Shown here piece after piece: positions 1 through 12,471 of a stretch of 64,000 nucleotides of DNA. Location of the stretch: NCBI RefSeq assembly GCF_000764305.2, contig NW_025942347.1, positions 1 to 64,000 on the forward strand. The letters are read 5' to 3'. Numbering within the stretch: the first letter of the stretch is position 1; the number at the start of each line of letters is the position of its first letter. Under the pieces are notes generated by a model. It was given only the letters and a program-made list of their open reading frames with translations. It had not been told where the DNA came from and made no database searches. The translations under genes and the position numbers were made by a program. This DNA is from Hyalella azteca. Taxonomy: Eukaryota > Arthropoda > Malacostraca > Amphipoda > Hyalellidae.

Positions 1-236
1 AAAAAAAATAGTTAAACTTTACTCAATGTAATTTATAGGGACCGCTTGCGTGTATATATAGCTGTTAAGTGTGTTCTAAATATAGCTGTATTATTGTACG
101 TATGTGTTATTGTGTGTGTTAGGATGTTTAGGTAATCAGAATGTGCTACACCTTTTTGTAAATAATGTACTTAGGCTGCAAAGCGTGATAATTCGTTTTT
201 TTTGCGTGGATATAAGTATCCACTGGTGGGGGGAAA
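1..236 (+). mobile_element. 3' internal end of an LTR retrotransposon, with polypurine tract
   Basis: The stretch is AT-rich and non-coding and ends in a purine run (GGTGGGGGGAAA, about 225-236) placed directly before a TG-starting terminal repeat. This is where the plus-strand primer (polypurine tract) of an LTR retrotransposon sits. A small inverted repeat (ggata..tatcc) lies just upstream. No gag or pol reading frame is visible in the window, so the body of the element would be to the left of it or lost. The call rests on layout only. Confidence 0.45.
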
Positions 237-579
237 TGTTGTGATCGGCATACCGTATAATAATTGTTTGTTTAGTTGAATCTTTATTTATCTCTGTTAT
301 TCTGCAATTCTGAAATTTTCTAAGCCCAGCTTTAATTTTATTTATTCTTAACGTATTTTTCTCAATTATTAGTTAGACTTAAGAACTGAAAAAATGGTTC
401 TTTGGAGAACGTCGCGTCCGTAGTTAGGGAGAATTTTCGATACGAGTTAGTAAGTTAGTGGAAGCCGTTGGTGGAAGTCGCATGTACACAGTGTAAAGTC
501 TATGAATTTAACGGCGAAAATTACTGTCTTGTTTTTATCCTCCGCAACAAAGTGTACTACCGAACTAGACGATCACACA
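237..579 (+). mobile_element. Probable long terminal repeat (3' or solo LTR), 343 bp
   Basis: The repeat starts TGTTGTGATCGG directly after the purine tract and ends ACGATCACACA. The two ends are imperfect inverted repeats of each other, with the TG...CA rule kept. The length is typical for Ty3/gypsy or BEL-type LTRs. No second LTR copy was seen in the window, so a target-site duplication cannot be tested. Two short strings downstream (tggtagcc near 593 and tggtatcag near 643) resemble primer-binding sites but are not at the LTR edge, so they are probably chance. Confidence 0.45.
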
Positions 580-2713
580 AGGCTTATATGAAGTGGTAGC
601 CACGTATAGACTGCGGCGACGTGTGCGCCACGACATAAATTGGTATCAGTAATAAATTAGTAAGTATCAGTAATAAATTCGTTAATTTTGTCGAGCGGCC
701 GTTGGAATCAACGAAAATTTGTTTAAAATCAACAGTGCCCAATTCTTGAGAATATATTTCCCTGCATTTTATCTCCATTGTCAAGCTACTTATAAGATTC
801 CGCATGTCTTTACAGGAGTACTCAGAAATAGAGCCATTTTTAGCTGCGGTTTCCATTACAGGAGCGAAGCATGGAAGAGATTTTCCTGTACTACCATAGG
901 AATAACATTACGCTCCATCTTATTTGAAGCGGGCTTATAACAGGCTTTCCCATTCGTTGAGATACGACCCTCGGGGCTGAGAATATGAGACCGAGGAAAT
1001 ATTTTGCGTCCATCCTCAAAGCATATGTCAGAGTTTACTTAAATTGACAATATTTCGCGTTTTCCTAATCGACGTTGGCATCAGTAAATAAAAATAATAT
1101 TAAGAACGGGATCTAGTTTTGAGTTAGTAGAAATTTAGTCGGAAAATTCTATGGGATTTAATAGTACGTGTGATGACTAGGAAGATAAAGAACGGTTGGG
1201 AAACTCACTTTTTAAACAGGCTTTTGACTAAGGGCTTGCAATTATAAGCTTCCATTTCCGGTGCTACATGTGATATATTCGACTGTCTTTAGGCCTAGCT
1301 GATGGGCTGATGGAATTCCTTCGTTGATGTGAATGCATAATCACAAATTTGTATTTATAAGTTCAAATTTATAAGGCAAAAAGTGTACAATGCCATTGTA
1401 AGCAATACGTTTTCAAGCATCGTTAGTCTCTGTTTTGAATTTTTCATCTTGAAGTAAAGCCATTCAGCTGCGTAGAAATCTCCGTTTATATATAAAACAA
1501 ATCAAATTATATAAATCAGAACACAGAAATGAATGCGAACTATTCAGTTTCAAGCAACGTCAGTACAAAAAAAATAATTTACGTCGTATTTTATGAAAAC
1601 ATATAAAATACATATTATGGTTGTCAAAAGTTGATTCAATATATTATATTGAAAATCAGTTTATTGCGATGACAATAAGAACTATAATAAAATATGTTGT
1701 ATCAACTCAAGAATCGTGAATACATTCTTATTAACTTGTCCAGTATGATAAACATATTGATAATCTCAGACTGAGATTTTTTATGCAGCTCCCCCTTCTC
1801 TGCATAAAACTAATCCCAGCGACAGCTATCGAAGAAAGCAATGCGGTCTCTCGTTCTGAAGGGAGTCTTGGTTGCGTGTTGTAAAGCTAGAGAATTTGCA
1901 TGCTTGAGTCATCCACAGCGGCGTTTTTGCGACAGACATCACCCATACGTAATGGTCGGCTTAATAAACCACCAGATCTACGACCCTCGCTGTGAAGGGC
2001 ACTGATGAAAAATAGACAAGATCGTACACTGATGCGTCAGGGTTCAATTCTAATAAAGATGCCATCTACAGAAGCCGCGTGATAAAGAGCGTAGCATAAA
2101 AGTGCCGGTATGAATAATAAGGCGCTGTGTCATGAGATAGGCGGTACCGTGAGCTCGATCCGCGCCTCTGTGAACTTGCCGGATGCGCCGCAGTTTAGTG
2201 CGTCGACAACAAGATTGAGACTCAAGCTCTTCAGGCAGGAGCGTCAGGCTCTGATGCCTCTTGTGAAGGCTTACCCAGCAGGCGTCTGAGGTTGAAACAA
2301 CGCTGGATTAAAGTCGCTTCAAAGTATTTTGCCGGGAGGGTTAAGGCTGCTTAAGGGCACTACACTAGATTAATGCATTAAACTTGATAGATAGAATTAC
2401 TAAAATAAAGTTGAGGACATATATAAACAATAAGTATATAATTCACTAAAATGAATGCAAATGTAACAAATAAATAAATGTTACTCATAAACGGCATTGT
2501 CCCCTATTCATAGATTCAATGATATACGACAAGATCATGTGAAAGACAATAAATTGTTTTATCTCTTGAATTAATTAGAAAATTGAGCTATAACCTGAAT
2601 GGATAATTAAAGTATAATTGAAATATCGTCTTTTTAAAAATTACATTAGCGTGCTGAAATTCGATATCATAGAATTCAACTGTCTATTAGAGACGTATGG
2701 GAATACTTATATA
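580..2713. other. No supported gene; possible decayed coding fragment on minus strand at 584-907
   Basis: A minus-strand frame is open from 907 to 584 (about 108 codons, first Met at 856). Its first half has balanced amino-acid usage, and its end runs into a short direct repeat (agtaataaatt, twice around 650-680) that gives a hydrophobic, low-complexity tail. I do not recognise the protein and see no splice context, so it may be a retroelement remnant. From about 1800 to 2350 the sequence is clearly more GC-rich than its surroundings but is broken by stops in all frames. Nothing else stands out. Confidence 0.3.
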
Positions 2714-3195
2714 TCTGCCGCCCTTTATTAGCGCCCTCAGTTGTCTGCCTCCCCTAGTTAGCGCCCTTAATTGTCTGCCATTCCTCGTTAGAGCCCTCAG
2801 TTGTCTGCCGCCTCTTTTTAGCGCCGCAGTTGTCTGCCTCTCTAATTTAACGCCCTTAAGTGTCTGCATCCCTTAGTTAACGCTCATAGTTGTCTGCAGC
2901 CCACTCATAAGCGCCAACAGTTGTCTGCCGCTCCTCGTTAGCACCCACAGTTGTCTGCCACTTCTCGTTAGCGCTCTCAGTTGTTGCCTCCCTTATTTAG
3001 CGCCCTATGTTATCTGCCGCTCCTCGTTAGCACCCACAGTTGTCTGCCGACCCTCATAAGCATCCGCATTTGTCTGCCACCTCTCGTTAGCGCCCGCCGT
3101 TGTCTGCCACTCCTCGATCGTTAGCGTCCTCTGTCACCCTTTAGTTAGTTGTCTGTCACCCTTCGTTAGCACCCGCAGTTGTCTGCCGCCCCTCA
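2714..3195. repeat. 30-bp minisatellite, array 1 (about 16 units)
   Basis: Imperfect units of about 30 bp repeat the theme GCGCCCTCAGTTGTCTGCC followed by (G/A)CC(C/T)CTCGTTA. Units vary by substitutions and small indels. Because 30 is a multiple of 3, the minus strand stays open over several units and reads a ten-residue repeat of the kind GGRQLRALTR. This is a by-product of the period and not evidence of a gene. A second array of the same unit lies at 4730-5166. Confidence 0.9.
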
Positions 3196-3367
3196 TATTC
3201 AGTCGAATTTCATACTCAGTGTCCCCGGGCTCCATCGACTCGGCCTAGAAGGGAATCAGTTGCATAGCGACCATCTACCTTATTCGGTGGAAATTAGGAG
3301 CTTATTGCGGGAGTCGATTACACGATGGGCCTAATATGTGTAACTGTAATACAACTAAATATAATTT
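3196..3367. other. Spacer without visible feature
   Basis: Unique-looking sequence between the 30-bp minisatellite and the first copy of the microsatellite-bearing element. No open frame or repeat was seen. Confidence 0.5.
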
Positions 3368-3524
3368 AGTACTCACTGCAGCGAGTGATAGAGAGCGCAC
3401 TTTGTCGTCGACGAAAACGTGAAGTCACGGACGGACAGACGGACAGACAGACGGACGGACGGGCAGACAGACATGGCGAGCATAATAGTGCATTTTTCCA
3501 TAAATAAGAAAATGCGCTAAAGAG
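3368..3524 (-). mobile_element. Microsatellite-bearing inverted-repeat element, copy 1
   Basis: Read on the minus strand, this copy has the same order as the copies at 5957 and 39176: tttagcgcattttctta, then gctcgccatgtc, a short GTCC/GTCT microsatellite, gacttcacgttttcgtcgacga, and a conserved tail ending in gcagtgagtac. The head and tail carry an inverted repeat (AGCGCATTTTCT and AGAAAATGCGCT in the consensus). The microsatellite is shorter here (about 45 bp) than in the other two copies. No coding capacity is seen. Confidence 0.75.
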
Positions 3525-4729
3525 CAGCTAGCCAGGCATGGGTCTCATGTCAGACGCTAGTATTTGAACAAACCATTAGCTAGTAACCAGTAGCTAGTCA
3601 TCATCATCAATTATAGGATAAAAATATCTGAATTTATTTTGCTATATATAAAAACTACAGGCTGCTCAAAGGCACGGAAATACGATTTAGGGATGGAAGA
3701 GGAGAAAAATACTAGATAAGCACGTGGCAGTCAAAACATTAATGCTTGTAGAAATAATTAATGCTTGTCCAAGAGATAAGTTTCAAATCATTTTCATAAC
3801 ATACATAACTAATATGTGAAGAAAGCAACAGATGAACGTTCGGTTTTGCATTCAAGGCCGACAAGTTTTTTATTAAATGGTCAGGTCGCTATGATTTGGA
3901 ATGAAACTGCTTAATATTGTGATAGTGCATTGCCTGATGACAGGCATTAAACAATGTACTTACAGTTATTCAAACAAGGTCTACAAAATTTCAATATTTT
4001 CAGGTGAGGTTAACAAATTGTATCATATTGTGGTGCGGCTCACATAATTCCGTCAGTGAATTATGATGGTTTTATTCAATGGAGGTTTCTAGGCGTGAGT
4101 CCATACATAGCTAATGTCCAACTCTGCTCAGGCACCTGACTACTTTTTAAACGAATTAAAAACAGTTTAGTTATTATTTCGAACGACACCGATGAAAAAA
4201 ACAGGTCAATGCATTACGGTTTTTGTTCCTCATAGTACCATGTTCGGAGGGCAAAATTTGTTGCTAGACTCGTTAAATGTTCAAATATTATTCCGATTTA
4301 AAGTGATGCAGCTGGAAGTGGTGAGTAGACATGTCCAAGACGCTACACGTTCGTTTGCCATGCCAGCGGCAGTTCGCGAGTGGTACTATATAGTGATGAT
4401 CACATAGTGAACGGCGAACGTTGCTCATTTCAATTCTGTTATCGTAGTGGGAAAAGTGAACTTGTGAAGTATTTGTGAAAAACAATAGATTTTAAAAGCT
4501 GAACATTATTAGAAACTAGAAATTTCTTAGTTTTCCTGTACAATGGTTCTTAAAACAATTCTTAATTCTTAAAAGAATAGTCGGCATGGCGCTATGATGC
4601 TGGTATTCTAGAACACTCAGTTGAGCTTCAAAGATTTTGGTGCTGGCAGTAATGTAAATTTTTAACTTGAGGTATATGCTGGCTTGAGTGTGTTATTTAT
4701 CTGCTCGTGTCCATATACATCTAGGCACT
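3525..4729. other. No supported gene
   Basis: AT-rich sequence. A 71-codon plus-strand frame at 4192-4407 and an overlapping minus-strand frame lie in a slightly GC-richer patch, but neither resembles a known protein and neither has a convincing splice site. They are treated as chance. Confidence 0.5.
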
Positions 4730-5166
4730 CGCAGTTCGCAGTTGTCTGCCGCCCCTCATATGCGCCCGCAGTTGTCTGCCACTCTTCGTTAGCGCCCTCA
4801 ATTGTCTGCCGCCCCTCATACGCACCCGCAGTTATCTGCTACCTGTCGTTAGCGCCATCAGTTGGCTGCCTGCCGCCCCTCAGAAACGCCCGCAGTTGTC
4901 TGCTACTCCTCGTTAGCGCCCTAAGTTTTGTCACCCTTCGTTAGTGCCCTAAGTTTTGTCACCCTTCGTTAGCGCCCTCAGTTGTCTGCCGCCTCTCGTT
5001 AGCGCCCTCAGTTGTCTGTCACCCCCTCGTTAGCACCTTAGTTGCCTGTCACCTCTCGATAGCGCCCTCAGTTGTCTGCCGTCTCCCTTTAGCGTCCTCA
5101 GTAGTCTGTCACACCTCGTTAGCGCCCTCAGTTGTCTGCCGCCTCTCGTTAGCGCCCTCAGTTGTG
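4730..5166. repeat. 30-bp minisatellite, array 2 (about 14 units)
   Basis: The unit is the same as in the array at 2714-3195 (GCGCCCTCAGTTGTCTGCC plus a CTCGTTA-type tail), with period 30 and occasional 31. Units between 4976 and 5165 are the most uniform. Minus-strand frames across the array give the same ten-residue repeat as array 1. Two arrays of one unit 1.5 kb apart suggest either a larger array split by the 3368-3524 element and flanking DNA, or a transposed segment. Confidence 0.9.
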
Positions 5167-5956
5167 AGAGCATAAGTCTGTGCTGAAGGAAGTCAGCTTC
5201 GCTGCCCAAGTAATCAAGCCTTGCGATCATATCTTAGGTCGTTCCATATCAACAGAACTTGCAGTGTATCATTGCAGTAGTGGCAATTGCGAAAAAAATT
5301 ATATTAAAAAAAAATTTATTTATACAAGTCAATGGAGTTGAAAAAAGTCCATATGAAGAACAGTTTCATGTCAAAAATTTTCAACGGAGTTTAAAAAGAA
5401 TAACCAGAGTTTTTCTGGCGTTAAAATTTGGATCATTTACAATTAAGGGTTAATTTACTTCTGAGCAAGAGGACATTTCCCGTATTTGGTAAATTTTAAT
5501 TCGGAATTTTATATATTCTTTCTCTCTCTCACAAATAACAAACCGTGATATCTCTCAAGAAAAACTTTATATCGGAGCACTTACATTACGCACAAATCTG
5601 TTTCAGCCCACACAATTATTTAGGAATCATTGGACTTCCATTGAAAATATTGCTATTGCCATGAAAGCCAGATTTCCAATATGGCTTGCAAACAATTTAA
5701 AATAATCTCTATTCAAGTGAATTGGGATTTGTAAAGAAAAATCAGGGAATTCGATTTGTCCTTGACCGAAGCAAAGAAGAATTGTTGTTGTATGAGTCAA
5801 AACAAAGTGAGGATCATAACAAGACAAAGTGGCGGGCTGTCTGCTGCCGTCGTTTTAGACACAAGTTAAGCCTTTTCTGTTCATCTTTATGCTTAACTGA
5901 CTGCTTGAATCGCGCAACGCACGTTTGGCAACGAATAAAGGAATATGCCGCCATCT
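5167..5956. other. No supported gene
   Basis: AT-rich sequence with overlapping short open frames on both strands around 5627-5961. None has a recognisable domain or start context. Confidence 0.5.
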
Positions 5957-6178
5957 TTTAGCCCATTTTCTCATTTATGAAAAAATGCACTATTGTGCTC
6001 GCCATGTCCGTCTGTCCGTCCGTCTGTCCGTCCGTCTGTCCGTCCGTCTGTCCGTCCGTCTGTCCGTCCGTCTGTCCGTCCGTCTGTCCGTCTGTTTGTC
6101 CGTCTGTGACTTCATGTTTTCGTCGACGAGAAAATGCGCTCTCTGTCACTCAGTGCAGTGAGTAAGAACTCAGTTATA
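5957..6178 (+). mobile_element. Microsatellite-bearing inverted-repeat element, copy 2
   Basis: The head tttagcccattttctc is followed by gctcgccatgtc, about 100 bp of an almost regular 8-bp microsatellite (GTCCGTCT, about 6007-6107), then gttttcgtcgacgagaaaa, tgcgctctctgtcactca and gcagtgagt. The tail GAGAAAATGCGCT is the inverse complement of the head consensus. The 8-bp unit makes long open frames in several phases, none of them meaningful. Only the core segments are shared with copies 1 and 3, so the boundaries are approximate. Confidence 0.8.
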
Positions 6179-9100
6179 TTTTTTATGATGATTTTTTTAC
6201 ATGGTGGCTCAGTTGAGAATTCGATGGATGTTATCGAAAAATTACAAGGAAGTTGGCTTTCTTTTGTTAAAGTTAGACTTTCATTTAAAAAACCTATTTT
6301 TAGCGCATGGCGTGCAGGTTTCAAAAAATTTCGTTCAATTGCAATGTTTTTTTCCGATCACAAAACGAAATTGTACACGAGACAGTCACGCTGTTTTGAT
6401 TCGATTCGTAAATTAAAACGCGATTACTGAGCATATGTACCAATCTAAAATGATTTTGACTGCAACAAAAACACAATTTCATCAATTTCTTGACCACTTT
6501 TTGAGGTCAACTCAACTGTTCACATGTTAGCCCTTATTTCGAATGCAAGTACAAGAGGACGACCAGTTCGCAGGAATGCATTATTCTTGGTGAAATTCAT
6601 GGACCAAATTGGATTATTCCTTGAAATTCATGGATTGAATTCGTCGGAGATGAAATATTATTGTAATTTATCATATTACATCGATATTTATGTTAAGTTT
6701 TATACATATGTTTTTTGTCTTCTAATGGTAAACACTCCAATTTTAATTCTGGAAAATGAAACATTCGAGCAATTCCTAGTAATTTCAGTCGAATTTATTT
6801 CCCATTTTCAACAAAGTGCAAGCGGAGCAAGTGAGAAAAAATAGCTCGCTTGCTCATAAAGAAAAGCAAGCGAGAATTCCTTTAGTGTTAACTTTAGCGA
6901 GAAATTTGCAATAAATTTAATATTCCAGGAGAAATAAGTGATGCTGTCGTTGGAAGAGATTCGTTTGATGCCAAGACTAGATGCCGACGAAACTAATGCC
7001 TCATTAACTTTCGGATCTCTGAAATAGATCTTCCAACGGAGCATAAGTTTCTTTGTTGACAGACAACGCTGGCGGGAAACTTGTTTCTTAGCTTTAATTT
7101 ATTTGTAGAAGACTCCTGCATCTTATTTGGAGGTATAAAACTTTAAATGAAATATCCGAGTTGAGTCAATAATAAGTTGATACTTGGGTTTTTGCTTCCT
7201 CTTAATATGTTCAATAACTTTGCATTATTGGAATAAGGGAAAATTATGGTAATAAAACAGGCAACCTGAGTTTATTCGCGATTTAAAATTTTAAAAAAGC
7301 AATTATTTTTATCTAAGGATTTCTTAGATTCAAGCATGCAGTAAAAAATTAATTCCAACCATTTGAGTAATAGCTATTAAGGTTATAATGTTCAGTTAGG
7401 CCGGTTAAATAAAAAGTCAATAAAATAACGAAGAAGTAAAATTTTTTATTACAATCATTATCGTTGATAACATTCTTTTTCATAGAAAATAATGTTATTC
7501 AATCTTTTATATTCTTAAACAATATTCTTTTTCATAGAAACATGTAACGACCGAGAGATATACTAAAATATTCTATTAAGTTTCGTTGAATTCAACATGC
7601 GATGGTGGAGGTCCACAAGCTCGTACGTGTGAAGCGCCGGAAGAAAATGCATGGGGTGACGGCAGCATTTAAATACGCTGACGAAGCATGAGTATAATTT
7701 AATTACAAAGAGGGAATCCTATGGACTTGCACCCTTGAGGGAAGGCTTAAATGATGCCTCCGGCTCAACTGTTCCGTTTTCTGTGATCCTGCGCAGCCGT
7801 TATAATATCTAACGGAGAAACGTGCGTGTTTGGTCCAAAAACTAGCAGGAATACTAGGTCAACTAAAGAAGTCAAAGGTTCCTGTAACAGTAACAATGAG
7901 TTATTCGATGAAAAGTATGAAATTATTTTTTTTGATGAGTACATATATAAATACACTTAATACATGCTAAACTCACCCCTAAGTAGAAGAATAATTATGC
8001 AGCCATGTGATTTTAATGTGGGTTCTGGATGCTGAACCAAAAAAATTGTATTTGATGCGCATGTTCAACGGGGGTTTGTGGAGAGGCTGAGATAATTTAT
8101 TCAACTTTGTTCCACTGAAATCTCAATAAAAAGAATTGAGTTACGCATGACTGTGTCACTATAAATAGTGAAGCATATCATGCTCGGTTTACTGCCCGAC
8201 TTTTTCTCCATTTTTCAAATTGAAATCAATAAGATTTTAGCGCCATTTTTGCGTCAAAACTATATTTTGCCGCCATTTACTAGTGACATCTGATAAATTA
8301 TATTAGATAAAATGAAACGAATTATTGACTGACGCATTTATAAAGGAGCTACGTCTAACAATAGTTTAATGTGATGTAGCATGGGATCTGGAGGCGATTA
8401 CAGCTGATCATGCGGCACAATGGTTGCCGTAATCGTCTAATACATTCCATTATTCACTGCTGGAACATTTGAAATGAAGGAACTGGTGCGTCGCACGCAA
8501 GCGAATGATGCTCGCCTCTGTCTTCAGTCATGGTGGGCCAAAAATTTCTCTACTCGCAAGTGCACGTGTGAGCAATGAAATGTTTGGGGTGAGAAAAGAT
8601 TTTGTTTAATTTTTAAAACTTTTAATGTTTAATTCACATTGATTAATTATAATTTATTCTCCTTCATTCTAAGCCATATTTTATTGAATTATGCAACAAC
8701 TATTTCATCCGCTGGTAAATGAGACCAATATTATTGACTATTAATTGAGTTCTCATATGTTGACCAATGTACAAATATTCTACTCCATGATAGGTTAATG
8801 ATTAGAAAAGTTAATTTAATCCACTTATAATTGGTTGGAAATTATATAAATTATTGTGTTTAATTGTTTACCCGTTTACTCGAACTAATTTTATCGGTAT
8901 TGTTTATTGCTAATCTCCGTCGTCGCAAAATGAATGTTAGAATTAAATGCATTTCTCTACCAAAATCTTCTATTGAAGGCCGCCGAAGCAAACATACCGT
9001 GTTAGCTCAGAAGCGTGTTGGTATATTCCTGTATTTGGTAGTATAGTTAGGTTTTCGATTAAATTAGAAATTTGGGTTTAAGAAATTTCGAATTATCGAA

Positions 9101-12000
9101 TAAATTCGATTAATAGCATCAATTTATAATAATGTTTACTCATTACAGAAAGAAAATAATAGCTCTGCACTTCATTCAGTCAAAAATATATAGAAATTAC
9201 TATTGTTATGGGTCTTTTTAAGCTCATTACTTGAGCTACACATTAATACTTCCAGAACAAAAAATGCATACTATGTAATTTTACTTTACCCAATGAAGTG
9301 ATATACATTTTTCTTTGTTTTGAGTTATAAAGAGTAATTAAAAAACACAAAGATAATTAATTCCAATTGGGTGGATTGGATGCGTCTCAACCAGTTTAAT
9401 CGATTATTTTAGTTCAAGTTGTGAAGTTCGTCCACAAATCAGTTCTCAATTTTTAGATGCTGTAAATGCGTAGAGATTTTGTAATTCATGAAACTGCTCC
9501 ACTCCAGTACTCTATTACTTCTAAAAATTCAGCAGAAATCTTTTAAAGCTCAAATTCTTCCACGAAATCGAGCAATAAACATCGAAATGAAACCGTCATC
9601 GAGCGCCGTCATCATCCATGAATAATAAATTGAAGTTTGAGGATAAGAAAATCATAAAACTTTACGGTGAAAATTTATAAAGAAATCTTGAGGAAGGGCG
9701 AAGAAGTACTTCGCAGTGGCAAGTGATTAAAAATATTTTCCTCTTATCTTCGCATTGGTGAGGAAGTTTTCTTACATATGTTGCAAAACGAAATTTACTG
9801 AACTTCTCTAACCACTCTGAACCCGATACACATGAATTTGCAAAATGCACCTGAATCTAAAAATGATTATTGATTATTAAACTTAAACACTAGCCAAATG
9901 ATTCTGCATAGATTTATCGAGCATAAAGGTCAATCAAGAGAACTATGCACACAAAGCAGTACCGGGTTTCACTTGAGTAAGCAAAGTTTACCAGAGTCAA
10001 AGCGATATCATTCACACTAAAAACTTATACCATACTCTCCAGCAGTTGACTTATCGAACATAAAGGTCAATAAAGAGAACCTGTCATACTAAGGAGCCGT
10101 GCATAGAAGTGCAGGATTCGCTACTCAGCACGTGGGAGGCCATCAGGGGCGAAATATTTTTTACAGTCCATAAAAACTTTATGGTTCGCCTTTCGAACTT
10201 CGAATGGAGAGCAAATGAGGGACCTTTTGTTTGCTAGCGCGGCTGCCGATGTGCGAAATGTGTGCAGAATTGAAGCAAAATTCTGCTGAAACGCACGAGA
10301 CGATCTTCAAAGTTGCTCTGAAGGCTGCACAAGGTGTGGCGAGATGTGTAGAAAACCGAGCGCATTGAGACCAGGCTAGGCAGAAAAATTTCCAAACTAA
10401 AACTCTCGTAACATTTACTTGATCCGAAATGAAAATTATTGAATTTTGTACAGAATAAAATGAGACTACAGTACACTGTTGAAAGGCTTTGCATATAACG
10501 AAACCAATCGATCAAATAAGCATATATAAATAGATATAAAAATCTTAGTTTTAGTTTTATTTTTTTAATTTTGAAGTAGTAGTTTTATTTGCATTAATTC
10601 TGAAGCAATTTTTTTAAATTATGTAAGCAGCGTTTTTGCGTCTCTATTTGTATGGGGAAATAGAATGCATAATTTCATGATTGCATTGACTGCGTCATTA
10701 ACCAGAATGTTCCAATCACCCCCTACATTTTAATATCAATACCAATAGTATAATTCTATCGTCGCACATCCCACGATGTCTACAATAATGTGCTTAAGCA
10801 GCGTCTTCCATTTTAACATGGGACTCGGCGTCAAAGACCCAACGTAAAACGGCGTGTAAAAGGACATAATCTCACTATAAACAACAACCTGGAGAAGACG
10901 CGGGGTAAAACCCGGGGTGGCCCCCCATTTTTACTCTCCAACAGCAACCAGCGGATGAGAATTATATTTAGTACAACAAAATATATGATATTGATATATT
11001 TAGTACAACAAATACTGTATTATTGATATTGGATACTACATTCTTAACTCACTGTTAAGGTTTGTATTTTTGAAACCATCTACTCAGCAATCAATGAGAA
11101 AATTCAATATTCATGAACGTTCGCTATAATTTCAAATTGCGCTTAGGTTTCTTTGACTTGATCTATTATTGCAATTGCCTAAGATCCACGCCGAGGCTCG
11201 TTGTTTGTCGTCGAGAGCGCACTGATTATCTCGAAAGCCCTAATTTCCATCTAATTTTTCAGCAGTAATATTTGCATTTCTCCTTTGATGTGCGTTTGGA
11301 TGAGGTGGAGCTCATTGCATGAGCGCTAATATGTACAATTAGCTTTAGTGTTGACTTTGTGTCGCGCAAATTACAGCATAATAGGTATTACAAAATGGAC
11401 ATCGCGACTGTTCAGAGCGCTACGATGAGAACAGCTAGTACAGGAATGAACGTAGTTCTCGATAATAATGCACTGCACGGTGATTAAACTGGTAAATAGG
11501 GATTCATACCGCTTTGAAAACAGGTTAATTGTAAGCGAAAATTTAAAAGGGATTCGTCGAGAAGTACCATCATTAACAACAGAAAAATCATTTATGTACG
11601 AATGCACTTCGTAGCTCTGAGCTCAGATGCGGATTTAATGGATTTATAGCCCTGAAGAGGATAACTTACGTAAAAAGACGACAGGGCTATTCCACAGTTA
11701 TTTTAGATAATAATTAATGCAGCAGGTTTTGCATTACAATAAAGAGTGATATTTTCCTGTCTACCTACTTGAGACTATAAGTCTCCATGATTTTTAATGT
11801 AATATTGACGATTTTTGGGCAGGCTGGGCAAGGACGTTATTTCTACGGCAGGAGACCATTGTGAGTTACTTGACTCATGCTCGTGTAGGGCAATATTTTC
11901 CAAGAATATTGAGGACACCATAAGGAGCTTCTTTATGGCCCATTAGACAGAGAGTAAGACTTATGAAGGTAGCGCGCCAGGCAGGCAGCAGAAGCCTCTG
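6179..12000. other. No supported gene; one short duplicated motif
   Basis: Nearly 6 kb of AT-rich sequence with only short, unremarkable frames. A 33-bp motif occurs twice in direct orientation at 9911-9943 and 10048-10080 (30 of 33 bases equal, containing cataaaggtcaat and agagaac). A 16-bp direct repeat (ttctttttcatagaaa) occurs near 7474 and 7525. The frame at 10234-10515 (93 codons, minus) has no recognisable domain. Confidence 0.5.
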
Positions 12001-12471
12001 ACGTGATAGAATATAATCAGAGCCCGACATGCCTGGGGAGTTGTTTCAATCAGGGAGATAGAACAAGCACTGCATTCGGATAGGGATATTATTAAAATTA
12101 TGGGTTCAAGTTGCAGTACTTATTTGGAAATATTATTTTTGACCATGAGACTCAAAACGTGATAGAATATATAATCAGAGCCCGACATGCCTGGGGAGTT
12201 GTTTCAATCAGGGAGATAGAACAAGCACTGCATTCGGATAGGGATATTATTAAAATAATGGGTTCAAGTCGCAGTACTTATTTGGAAATATTATTTTTGA
12301 CTATGAGACTCAAAAAGTGATAGAATGTAATCAGAGCCCGGCATGCCTGGGGAGTTGTTTCAATCAGTGAGATAGAACAAGCACTGTATTCGGATGGGGC
12401 TATTATTAAAATATTGAGTTCATGTCGCAGTACTTATTTGGAAATATTATTTTCGACTATACGACTCAAAG
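12001..12471 (+). repeat. 156-bp tandem triplication
   Basis: Three consecutive units begin gtgatagaat at 12003, 12159 and 12317. Spacings are 156 and 158 bp because unit 2 has an extra AT near its start. Units share agcccgacatgcctgggg, agttgtttcaatcagggag and tacttatttggaaatatt. Units 1 and 2 differ by only a few bases and unit 3 by more, which suggests stepwise amplification. No coding capacity is visible. Confidence 0.92.

Noticed and set aside
584..660. Primer-binding-site-like strings tggtagcc and tggtatcag
   Set aside because: They are not at the edge of the LTR and lie on the wrong side of an LTR that is preceded by a purine tract.
2687..2869. Minus-strand frame reading an Arg/Leu-rich ten-residue repeat (also at 5030-5230)
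   Set aside because: It lies in the 30-bp minisatellite; the period being a multiple of 3 explains the open frame.
5925..6165. Several overlapping frames of Cys-Pro-Ser-Val or Thr-Asp-Gly-Gln repeats (also at 39123-39437)
   Set aside because: They are translations of the GTCC/GTCT microsatellite in every phase, with no gene context.
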